Of a stretch of DNA of 6,173 nucleotides, positions 1 to 6,173 are shown piece by piece (positions within the stretch are counted from its first letter, which is position 1; each line of letters opens with the position of its first letter). The DNA is from Actinomycetota bacterium. GTDB taxonomy: Bacteria; Actinomycetota; UBA4738. A program made the position numbers and the translations under genes. The notes under the pieces were generated by a model that was given only the letters and a program-made list of their open reading frames with translations, was not told where the DNA came from and did no database searches. The stretch covers positions 4,883 through 11,055 of the forward strand of contig VAYC01000106.1 in the NCBI GenBank assembly GCA_005885025.1. Reading direction: 5' to 3'.

Positions 1-550
1 CGGGGCGCAGCAACAGCTGGTGGCCCTCGCGGTGAAGGTGAAGCTGGCCCAGACCGTGGCCACTCGGGATCCCCAGAAGACCGAAGCCATGCTTTCCGAA
101 ATGCAGTCGGATGCTCAGAGCGCGCTGGAAAACCTCAGGGACCTGGCCCGGGGGATCTACCCGCCCCTCCTCGCAGACCAGGGCCTGCCGGCTGCCCTCC
201 GGGCGCAGGCGCGGAAGGTGCCCGTCCCGGTTACTGTCGAGGCCGCCTCCATCGGCCGCTATCCGCAGGAGGCCGAGGCGGCCGTGTACTTCTGCTGCCT
301 GGAGGCCCTCCAGAACGTCGCCAAGTATGCTGATGCGTCCTCGGTGAGTGTGAACCTGGACATCGAGGACGGCCAGCTCAACTTCGAGATCTCGGACGAC
401 GGTCGTGGGTTCGACTCGGCGACTACTCCCCTCGGGTCGGGGATTCAGAACATGGCCGACCGCCTCGCTGCGCTGGGCGGCTCGATCGAGGTTCAGTCCA
501 TTCCGGGCAGGGGGACTTCCGTGCGGGGCCACATTCCCGTCAGCCCCTGA
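1..550 (+). CDS. Sensor histidine kinase, NarL/DesK type (HisKA_3 + HATPase), 3' part only
   Basis: This is the C-terminal part of a two-component sensor kinase, which autophosphorylates on histidine and passes the phosphate to a response regulator. The frame is open to the left edge and the first full codon is at base 2. The visible protein starts GAQQQLVALAVKVKLA, the segment that directly follows the phosphoacceptor His-Asp in HisKA_3 kinases, so that histidine lies just outside the window. A GTG at base 20 is not the true start. In the 182 visible residues I see the second dimerisation helix ending in LARGIYPPLLADQGLPAAL (about residues 48-66). The ATPase N-box follows, EALQNVAKYA (about 101-110), then the G1 box DDGRGF (132-137) and the G2 box GSGIQNMADRLAALGG (about 145-160). 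The end is a normal TGA. All ATP-binding motifs are intact. The sensory N-terminus and signal are unknown, and no response regulator is in view. It converges on kgd with a 43-base gap, so it is not in the same operon. Confidence 0.93.
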   Translation, partial: GAQQQLVALAVKVKLAQTVATRDPQKTEAMLSEMQSDAQSALENLRDLARGIYPPLLADQGLPAALRAQARKVPVPVTVEAASIGRYPQEAEAAVYFCCLEALQNVAKYADASSVSVNLDIEDGQLNFEISDDGRGFDSATTPLGSGIQNMADRLAALGGSIEVQSIPGRGTSVRGHIPVSP

Positions 551-593
551 CAGGTGGTTCGCGACCAAACGGCAGGCTTGGAGCCGGCGAGCT

Positions 594-3500
594 CTACAAC
601 CCTTCGTACGCCCGCTCGAGGAGGTGCTGCTGCTCGAGCTCGTGGATCGTGGCGCTCCCGCCCGCAGGACTGGCGCTCTCCGGCCGAGCGACGTGGCTGA
701 ACGGGATCCCCTTGGGGAGCGCGGAGTGGAGGCGGGCATGCACGAACGCGTATGCGCCCATGTTCTCCGGCTCTTCCTGCACCCACCGGACGGCCTTGGC
801 GTTCGGGGAGCGAGCGAGCTGCTCCAAGACCTGTTCAGCCGGGAACGGATAGAGCTGCTCCAAGCGAACGATCGCCACGTCGGTGCGTGACTCCTTCTCC
901 CGCTTCGCGGCCAGCTCGTAGAAGAGCTTGCCCGAAGAGAGCAACACCGCGCGAACACCTTCGGCGGGCAGATCGTTCGGATCGGGAAGCACTTCCTGGA
1001 AGCGGCCGAGCACGAACTCCTCGGCCCGGCTGCTCGCCGCGGCCAGCCGGAGCAGCGACTTCGGCGTGAAGACGACGAGCGGCTTCCGGATGTCTCGGTG
1101 CATCTGCCGGCGCAGCAGGTGGAAGTACTGGGCGGGCGTCGAAGGCACCACGACCTGGATGTTGTCTTCTGCGGCAAGGGTCAGGAACCGCTCGAGCCGG
1201 GCGCTCGAATGCTCCGGCCCTTGGCCCTCGTACCCATGCGGCAGGAGCAACGTCAACCCGCTGGTCTGGCCCCACTTGTCCTCACCGGCCACGATGAACT
1301 GGTCGACGATCACCTGCGCCTCGTTGATGAAGTCCCCGAACTGCGCCTCCCAGATCACGAGGGCGTCCTTGGCCACCACCGACTCCCCGTACTCGAATCC
1401 CAGCGCGGCGAACTCGTTCAACGGGCTGTCGTAGATGAGGAACGCGCCTTGGTCGGGCGAGAGGTTCGCCAACGGATACCACTTCCGCTCGGTCCGGTGG
1501 TCGACCAGGACGGCGTGACGCTGGCTGAACGTACCCCGCCGCGAGTCCTGGCCGGTGAGCCGAACCGGGACCCCCTCCAAGACCAGCGACCCGAAAGCGA
1601 GCGCCTCGCCCATCGCCCAATCCACCTCGTCCCTTTGCAACATGTTCCGCCGTCGCTCGAGCTGCTTGGCGAGCTTGGGGTGCGGTGTGAAGTCCACGGG
1701 CCACGAGGTCACGGCCCCCAACACGCGATCCAGGACCTCCCGATCCACCCCCGTCTGGATCGGAGGAAGGACCCCGAGCGACTTGGGCTTCCGCCGCTCC
1801 GGCGCCGGCGGCGCACTCTCCTTCGTCTCCTCGAAGGCTTCGTCGAGCCGCTTCCGATAGTCCTCCAGAGCGGCCTCGGCTTCCTCCACCGTGATGTCGC
1901 CCCGGTTCACCAGCGACTCCATGTACAGCTTCCGGACCGAGCGGTGCTGCTCGATCTTCTGGTACATGAGCGGCTGCGTGTAGCTCGGGTCGTCGCCCTC
2001 GTTGTGGCCGTAGCGCCGGTAGCAGACGAGGTCGATCACCACGTCCTTTCGGAACTGCTGGCGGAAGGCCATGGCCAGCGTCACCACCCACACGCAGGCC
2101 TCGGGGTCGTCCCCGTTCACGTGAAAGATCGGCGCCTGCACCATCTTCGCGATGTCGGTGGCGTACTGGCTGGAACGGCCTGCGTGCGGCGCGGTGGTGA
2201 ACCCGAGCTGATTGTTGATCACGACGTGGACGCTCCCGCCGGTCGTGAACCCCGGCAGCGCGCTCATCCCGAACGTCTCCGCCACGACGCCTTGGCCGGC
2301 GAAGGCGGCGTCGCCGTGGAGCAGAAGTGGGAGCACCCTGGATCGGTCCTGCTCGTACGCCGAGTCCTGCCAGGCCCGGGCCATCCCCTCCACGACCGGG
2401 TCCACCGCTTCCAGGTGAGAAGGGTTCGAGGCCAGCTCCACCGTGATGGTGGCTCCGTCCCGGCCGGTGAACTTGCCGGTGGTCCCCACGTGGTACTTCA
2501 CGTCGCCCGACCCCTGGATGGTCTCGGGGTCGATGTCGCCTTCGAACTCCCGGAAGACCCGGGAGTAGCTCTTGCCGACGATGTTCACCAGCACGTTGAG
2601 CCGGCCACGGTGCGCCATGCCCATCACCACGTGGTCGACTCCGCTGCGGGAGGCGTCCTCGAGCAGGAAGTCGAGCATGGGGATCAGGCTCTCCGCCCCC
2701 TCCAGCGAGAAACGCTTGTGGCCCACGTATTTGGTGTGCAGGAAGCGCTCGAAGCCCTCGGCGGCGTTGAGACGCTCCAAGATGTGACGCTTGTCCTCGG
2801 GCCCGACCTCGTGCCGAACCCCCTCCACCCGCTCCTGCACCCACCGCTTCTGGTCGGCCTCCTGGATGTGCATGTATTCGATGCCGACGGTCTGGCAGTA
2901 GGAGTCCCGGAGCAGGTCGATGACCTGCCGTAGCGTCTGCCGCGGCTCGCCGAGCAGGTCGTCCACGAAGAACTCACGGTCGAGGTCCCACACCGACAGG
3001 CCGTGGTAGGCAGGGTCGAGCTCGGGATGGGACAGCACTTTGCCCGCGCCCAACGGGTCGAGGTTCGCCAAGAGGTGGCCCCGGACCCGGTGCATGTTGA
3101 TGAGCCGAAGGACGTGCGCCTGCTTCTCCATGTGGCCGTCGGCCTCTTCGGCCACCAGCGGCGAGCCGGTGTCCGGGGTCCACTTCACCGGCTCGTACGG
3201 GATGCCCAGCGCTGCGAAGACCCCCTCGTAGAAGCCGTCGCCCCCGGTCAGCACCTCCTCGAGCTTCGCCAGGAACAGCCCGCTCTCCGCCCCCTGGATG
3301 ACTCGGTGGTCGTAGGTGCTGGTGACCCCGAAGACCTTCCCCACCCCGAGCTCCGCCAGGGCCGCCGGATCCGCTCCCTGGTATTCGGTGGGGTAGTCGA
3401 TGCGGCCTGTGGCGACGATGAGCCCCTGGCCCTTCATCAGTCGCGGGACCGAGAGCTGCGTCCCGATCGTCCCGGGATTGGACAGCGTTACGGTGGTACC

Positions 3501-4328
3501 GGAGAAATCATCGGGGGTCAGCTTGTTGGTTCGAACCTTCCGGATGACGTCCTCGTAGGCCGCCCAGAACTGGGCGAAGTCCATCTCGTTGGCCCCCCTG
3601 ATGTTTGGGACCAGCAGCGTCCGCGAACCGTCCTCCTTCTCCACGTCGACCGCCAGCCCCAGGTTCACGGTCTGGTGGCGAACCACGTAGGGCTCGCCAT
3701 CCACCTCGAGATAGCTCGATTTCATCGCCGGCACGGCCTCGAGCGCGCGGAGGATCGCGTAGCCGATGAGGTGGGTGAAGCTCACCTTCCCGCCGTCCCG
3801 GTTGGCGGCCAGGTACCGGTTCACCAGCCGCCGGTTCTCCTCGAGCAGCTTCGCCGGGATGAATCGGAACGACGTGGCGGTGGGGACCTCCAGGCTGGCC
3901 TGCATGTTCTTGACCACCCGCTCGGCGGCGAACCTGATCCGTTCCGCCCCCTCCGGAGGCGCAACGGACTTGCGAGCCGGTATGGCCTCCGAAGACCCCT
4001 CGCTGACGCTCGGGGCCTTCTGCGGCCTTTCCGGAGCTCTGGCCTTCGTCTCCTGCGCGGGCCTCGCCGCGACCTTGCGGTCCTCGGGCCGGGCAGCCGC
4101 CTCGCCGTCTTCGCGGGCAGCCTCGACCACGGCCTCCTTGGCCTGCGGAGCGGACTCCGCCGCCTCGGGGCCGGCACCATCCCCGATTCGGGGGCGGAAA
4201 TCCTCGAAGAACTCCCGCCACTTCTCGTCGACGGAACCCGGGTTCTCGCGGTACTGCCGGTACATCTCGTCGATCAGCCACATGTTCGGCCCGAGGGCCG
4301 AGGTGTCGAAATCCCCGTACGCGCTCAT
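594..4328 (-). CDS. kgd: Multifunctional 2-oxoglutarate decarboxylase / dehydrogenase E1 fused to E2-like succinyltransferase domain (Kgd/OdhA)
   Basis: This is a thiamine-diphosphate enzyme of the TCA cycle. It decarboxylates 2-oxoglutarate, giving succinic semialdehyde or, with lipoyl and E3 partners, succinyl-CoA. At 1244 residues it is full length for actinobacterial Kgd/OdhA (about 1220-1260). Residues 12-44 are the conserved N-terminal segment (LGPNMWLIDEMYRQYRENP, then WREFFEDF). Residues 45-128 are an Ala/Pro/Glu/Lys-rich linker. Residues 130-370 are the E2 acyltransferase-like domain, with DHRVIQGAESG at 340-350 (His341). From about 400 onward comes E1: HRGRLNVL (573-580), SNPSHLEAVDP (634-644), the ThDP/metal motif GDAAFAGQG (672-680) ending in NN (705-706), the pyrimidine domain with GQDSRRGTFSQRH (926-938) and HGYEGQGPEHSSAR (1031-1044), and the C-terminal EEPENMGAY (1185-1193). 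No lipoyl domain is present, as is usual for this family. The ATG start fits the family N-terminus, and an AAGAGGA ribosome-binding-like stretch (4332-4338) lies 3 bases upstream. Mycobacterial and corynebacterial homologues are inhibited by FHA proteins (GarA/OdhI); no such gene is in view. Confidence 0.97.
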   Translation of the reverse strand: MSAYGDFDTSALGPNMWLIDEMYRQYRENPGSVDEKWREFFEDFRPRIGDGAGPEAAESAPQAKEAVVEAAREDGEAAARPEDRKVAARPAQETKARAPERPQKAPSVSEGSSEAIPARKSVAPPEGAERIRFAAERVVKNMQASLEVPTATSFRFIPAKLLEENRRLVNRYLAANRDGGKVSFTHLIGYAILRALEAVPAMKSSYLEVDGEPYVVRHQTVNLGLAVDVEKEDGSRTLLVPNIRGANEMDFAQFWAAYEDVIRKVRTNKLTPDDFSGTTVTLSNPGTIGTQLSVPRLMKGQGLIVATGRIDYPTEYQGADPAALAELGVGKVFGVTSTYDHRVIQGAESGLFLAKLEEVLTGGDGFYEGVFAALGIPYEPVKWTPDTGSPLVAEEADGHMEKQAHVLRLINMHRVRGHLLANLDPLGAGKVLSHPELDPAYHGLSVWDLDREFFVDDLLGEPRQTLRQVIDLLRDSYCQTVGIEYMHIQEADQKRWVQERVEGVRHEVGPEDKRHILERLNAAEGFERFLHTKYVGHKRFSLEGAESLIPMLDFLLEDASRSGVDHVVMGMAHRGRLNVLVNIVGKSYSRVFREFEGDIDPETIQGSGDVKYHVGTTGKFTGRDGATITVELASNPSHLEAVDPVVEGMARAWQDSAYEQDRSRVLPLLLHGDAAFAGQGVVAETFGMSALPGFTTGGSVHVVINNQLGFTTAPHAGRSSQYATDIAKMVQAPIFHVNGDDPEACVWVVTLAMAFRQQFRKDVVIDLVCYRRYGHNEGDDPSYTQPLMYQKIEQHRSVRKLYMESLVNRGDITVEEAEAALEDYRKRLDEAFEETKESAPPAPERRKPKSLGVLPPIQTGVDREVLDRVLGAVTSWPVDFTPHPKLAKQLERRRNMLQRDEVDWAMGEALAFGSLVLEGVPVRLTGQDSRRGTFSQRHAVLVDHRTERKWYPLANLSPDQGAFLIYDSPLNEFAALGFEYGESVVAKDALVIWEAQFGDFINEAQVIVDQFIVAGEDKWGQTSGLTLLLPHGYEGQGPEHSSARLERFLTLAAEDNIQVVVPSTPAQYFHLLRRQMHRDIRKPLVVFTPKSLLRLAAASSRAEEFVLGRFQEVLPDPNDLPAEGVRAVLLSSGKLFYELAAKREKESRTDVAIVRLEQLYPFPAEQVLEQLARSPNAKAVRWVQEEPENMGAYAFVHARLHSALPKGIPFSHVARPESASPAGGSATIHELEQQHLLERAYEGL

Positions 4329-4355
4329 CCGTCCTCTTGGGTTGCTCCATCCACG

Positions 4356-4384
4356 AGCGTACCCGTTCCCATGGCAACGCTGAA
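4356..4384 (-). promoter_or_regulatory. Weak candidate promoter for kgd
   Basis: In the 81-base gap between the epimerase stop and the kgd ATG, the minus strand carries TACGCT (4356-4361). This matches the loose actinobacterial -10 pattern TANNNT. A poor -35-like TTCAGC (4379-4384) lies 17 bases upstream of it. Transcription from here would give a leader of roughly 20 bases that contains the AAGAGGA motif. Such matches arise easily by chance, and kgd could instead be transcribed by read-through from the epimerase. This is positional inference only. Confidence 0.2.
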
Positions 4385-4409
4385 GCGCCGGACGAACCGC
4401 CCGAAGGGA

Positions 4410-5354
4410 TCAGCCCTGGCGGAAGGAGTCCACGGTCATGCGGAGGCCGTCCTTGAGAGACGTCCAGGGTTGCCAGCCCAGCTCCTTGGCGGCCAGCTCG
4501 ACGTCCAGGGCGCTCCGACGGAGATCTCCCTCCCGGCGCGGCCCATACTGCGGCTGCCCCCGGAAGCCGGTCAGGGTGCACATGAGGTTGAAGAGCCGAT
4601 TCACGCTGGTCTCAACGCCCGTGCCGACGTTCACGACCTCCCCCGACCCGCGCTCGGCCGCCAGGGCGAAGGCGTGGACGGCATCGTCGACGAACGTGTA
4701 GTCCCGGGTCTGCTCGCCGTCCCCGAAGATCGTCGGGGTCTCACCCGAGAGCATGCCGGCGGTGAAGATGGCGATCACGCCGGCCTCGCCGTAGGGATCC
4801 TGGCGAGGGCCGTAGATGTTTCCGAGGGCCAGAGCGGTGAAGTCCAGGCCCCGGGTCCGTCGATAGAACTCGAGGTACTGGATGCCCACCGCCTTGCTGA
4901 TCCCGTAGGGCGAGACCGGCTTGGCCCGGTTCCTGGCGTTTTCCTTCACCGGCAGGGCCTTCGGTTCGCCGTAGAGCGTCCCTCCGGAGGCCGCGAACAC
5001 GACCTTCCTCACCCCGGTCCCCGCAGCGCACTCCAGGACGTTCAGCAGGCCGATCAGGTTGATGCTCGCGTCCAGGGCAGGATCCTTGATCGAGACGGCC
5101 ACCGAGGGCTGGGCCGCCGTGTGCAAGACCACCTCGGGCCGGTACCGCTCGAACAGGGCCCGGATCTCGGGATGGCGGATGTCGATGGTGTGGAACGTGA
5201 GCTGCTGCCCGTAGCTCCGAGCTTCGGCCAGGTTGGCGATCCGCCCCGATGAGAGGTCGTCGACGGCGACGACGCGCTTGCCCTCGGCCAGCAAGCGGTC
5301 GCACAGATGTGAGCCGATGAACCCGGCCCCGCCCGTCACGAGGTAGGTCGCCAT
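4410..5354 (-). CDS. NAD-dependent epimerase/dehydratase, GalE-like extended SDR (probable UDP-glucose 4-epimerase or related sugar-nucleotide epimerase)
   Basis: This is a predicted cytoplasmic enzyme that epimerises or dehydrates a nucleotide sugar, supplying precursors for envelope polysaccharide or galactose metabolism. The 314 residues are typical for short GalE-like SDRs. The NAD-binding Rossmann motif is TGGAGFIGSH (7-16), with the acidic pair in VDDLSSG (31-37) at the end of strand 2. The active site is SGGTLYG (123-129) plus YGISK (Tyr150, Lys154). The family signatures GNIYGPRQDPYGEAGV (178-193), GDGEQTRDYTFVDD (211-224) and RREGDLRRSALD (273-284) are intact. The ATG at 5354 starts the protein directly at the Rossmann fold (MATYLVTGGAG). 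The frame stays open to an ATG at 5441, but that would add 29 arginine-rich residues lying over the preceding gene. The start is 13 bases after that gene's stop and has no visible Shine-Dalgarno sequence, which suggests coupled translation. The usual LRYxN before YGP reads LALGN here, which may be a subfamily trait. The exact substrate cannot be read from the sequence. Confidence 0.93.
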   Translation of the reverse strand: MATYLVTGGAGFIGSHLCDRLLAEGKRVVAVDDLSSGRIANLAEARSYGQQLTFHTIDIRHPEIRALFERYRPEVVLHTAAQPSVAVSIKDPALDASINLIGLLNVLECAAGTGVRKVVFAASGGTLYGEPKALPVKENARNRAKPVSPYGISKAVGIQYLEFYRRTRGLDFTALALGNIYGPRQDPYGEAGVIAIFTAGMLSGETPTIFGDGEQTRDYTFVDDAVHAFALAAERGSGEVVNVGTGVETSVNRLFNLMCTLTGFRGQPQYGPRREGDLRRSALDVELAAKELGWQPWTSLKDGLRMTVDSFRQG

Positions 5355-5367
5355 GCCAGAGCGGAGG

Positions 5368-6173
5368 CTACCGGGTTTGCGATCCTGGCTGCGGATATCC
5401 CGGCACTCGGCCAGAGCGGCCCCTGATCCGCCCCACGGCAACCATGAATGCCCGGACCCGCTCTGGGTCCACGCGATGACTGAGGTCGCTTTCCTGACGG
5501 AACCACGTCCCCACGATGGCTCCGTCGGCTCCGGGCAGCAGGGCCTCGGCGTTGTCGGGCGTGAGGCCGCTGCCGATCAGCACATCGGCCACGCCGCGAA
5601 CCGCAGCCAGATCCTCGGCCGACGGCGGCTGGCCGGTTCGAGGTCCCGAGACGATCAGCACGTCCGCCATGGCCCGCTCGACCAGGTCCAGGGCGGATTC
5701 ACGGATGGGCCGGGGAAGGAGCGGCACGGCATGCTTCACGTGAACGTCGGCGAACACCGCGACGTGCTCAGCGCCGATCAAGCGCCGCGCCCGCATGAGA
5801 TCGGCCGCCGCCCCTTCGACGATCCCCTGGTCGGTGACGAAGGCTTCGGACAGCACGTTCACCCGGATGAAGTCGCCACCGCAGACCGCGGCGACAGCGA
5901 GGGCATCTCGGGCACAGTTGCGTAGCACGTTCACCCCCACGGGAAGCGAGGTTTGGCGACGAAGCTCGCTCAGAACCCGGCCCATCGAGGCGACGGTCTC
6001 GGGGGCAGCCCGGTCCTTGGAGAAGGGCGCGTCTCCCATGTTCTCGATGCAGAGGCCGTCCACGCCGCCGGCTTGGAGGGCGGCCGCATCCTCCAGGGCG
6101 ATCTCCACGATCCGCTCGAGCTTGCCTTCGTAGCGAGGCGATCCGGGGAGGGGAAGCAGGGGGATCCCGCCGA
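5368..6173 (-). CDS. BtpA/SgcQ family TIM-barrel-like protein, 5' end beyond the window
   Basis: The frame is open to the right edge and 267 residues are visible. A GTG at 6108 could be taken as the start, but the 21 codons upstream of it read LPLPGSPRYEGKLERI, the conserved BtpA N-terminal segment. The real start therefore lies outside, probably only a few to about 15 codons away. Numbered from the first visible residue, BtpA landmarks are LPLPGSPRY (6-14), GGVDGLCIENMGDAPF (35-50), LPVGVNVLRN (76-85), FIRVNVL (101-107), VTDQGIVEG (112-120), DVHVKHAVPLLP (142-153), GSGLTPDNA (200-208) and DGAIVGTWF (216-224). The alternating strand/helix pattern fits a beta/alpha barrel. The last 20 or so residues after AFMVAVGRIR are a Gly/Pro/Arg-rich tail that I do not recognise as part of the family core. 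The name comes from a cyanobacterial protein needed for stable photosystem I. Members also occur in non-photosynthetic bacteria and archaea, where the activity is unknown. It is the first gene of an apparent pair with the epimerase. Confidence 0.9.
   Translation of the reverse strand, partial: GGIPLLPLPGSPRYEGKLERIVEIALEDAAALQAGGVDGLCIENMGDAPFSKDRAAPETVASMGRVLSELRRQTSLPVGVNVLRNCARDALAVAAVCGGDFIRVNVLSEAFVTDQGIVEGAAADLMRARRLIGAEHVAVFADVHVKHAVPLLPRPIRESALDLVERAMADVLIVSGPRTGQPPSAEDLAAVRGVADVLIGSGLTPDNAEALLPGADGAIVGTWFRQESDLSHRVDPERVRAFMVAVGRIRGRSGRVPGYPQPGSQTR

Noticed and set aside
551..593. Convergent gap with a small TGGT...ACCA hairpin (555-567), considered as a bidirectional terminator.
   Set aside because: The stem is only four base pairs and there is no U-tract. 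I cannot support a terminator here.
614..639. Inverted repeat GCTCGAG / CTCGAGC with a 12-base loop near the 3' end of kgd, considered as a terminator.
   Set aside because: It lies inside the kgd coding region, encodes conserved C-terminal residues and has no T-run on either strand.
1282..2844. A 520-codon open frame on the minus strand in another frame of kgd.
   Set aside because: It overlaps the conserved ThDP domain of Kgd in a different frame and is Gly/Arg/Ala-rich with no motif. The Kgd frame is unbroken, so there is no frameshift to explain it.
1098..2933. A 611-codon open frame on the plus strand opposite kgd.
   Set aside because: It lies wholly antisense to conserved Kgd sequence and its translation is biased toward Arg, Leu, Val, His and Pro, with no recognisable domain. 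Long antisense frames are expected opposite GC-rich genes.
4397..4422. CCGCC / GGCGG inverted repeat around the epimerase stop codon, considered as a terminator between the epimerase and kgd.
   Set aside because: Five base pairs with a 16-base loop and no T-run is expected by chance in GC-rich DNA.
3003..5252. A 749-codon open frame on the plus strand spanning the kgd 5' end, the gap and most of the epimerase.
   Set aside because: It crosses two well-supported genes and an intergenic gap, has no family motif and shows the same Arg/Gly/Pro/Leu composition. It is a shadow of high GC codon use.
5355..5441. N-terminal extension of the epimerase to an ATG at 5441.
   Set aside because: It would add 29 non-conserved, arginine-rich residues before a Rossmann fold that normally begins at the N-terminus, and it overlaps the end of the BtpA-family gene.

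Overview
This is a GC-rich window that looks like chromosomal DNA from an actinobacterium (Actinomycetota). I infer this mainly from the central gene, a fused 2-oxoglutarate decarboxylase/dehydrogenase of the mycobacterial Kgd / corynebacterial OdhA type. That gene joins an E2-like succinyltransferase domain to a complete E1 domain, an architecture characteristic of Actinobacteria. The long spurious open frames on several strands and frames fit a high-GC genome. I cannot name a genus; an uncultured or little-studied lineage is plausible.

Layout: bases 1-550 (+) hold the 3' part of a NarL/DesK-type sensor histidine kinase. It is cut by the window edge just after its phosphoacceptor histidine. 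A 43-base convergent gap follows. The other three genes are all on the minus strand and read right to left. They are the 3' part of a BtpA/SgcQ-family TIM-barrel-like protein (5368-6173, running off the right edge), a GalE-like NAD-dependent nucleotide-sugar epimerase (4410-5354), and the 1244-residue kgd (594-4328).

The BtpA-family gene and the epimerase are 13 bases apart with no visible ribosome binding site between them, so they look translationally coupled. An 81-base gap separates the epimerase from kgd. It could carry a separate kgd promoter (a weak candidate is listed) or be read through.

Functionally, kgd is central metabolism: the TCA-cycle step from 2-oxoglutarate to succinyl-CoA or succinic semialdehyde. 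The epimerase belongs to sugar-nucleotide and cell-envelope metabolism. The BtpA-family protein has no settled role outside cyanobacteria. The sensor kinase points toward its convergent neighbours, so it belongs to another transcription unit whose partner regulator is not in view.

I found no RNA genes, mobile elements, CRISPR arrays or notable repeats. No non-coding stretch exceeds about 80 bases. I see no strong evidence of a previously undescribed system; the findings are modest points about gene starts, gene order and family features.
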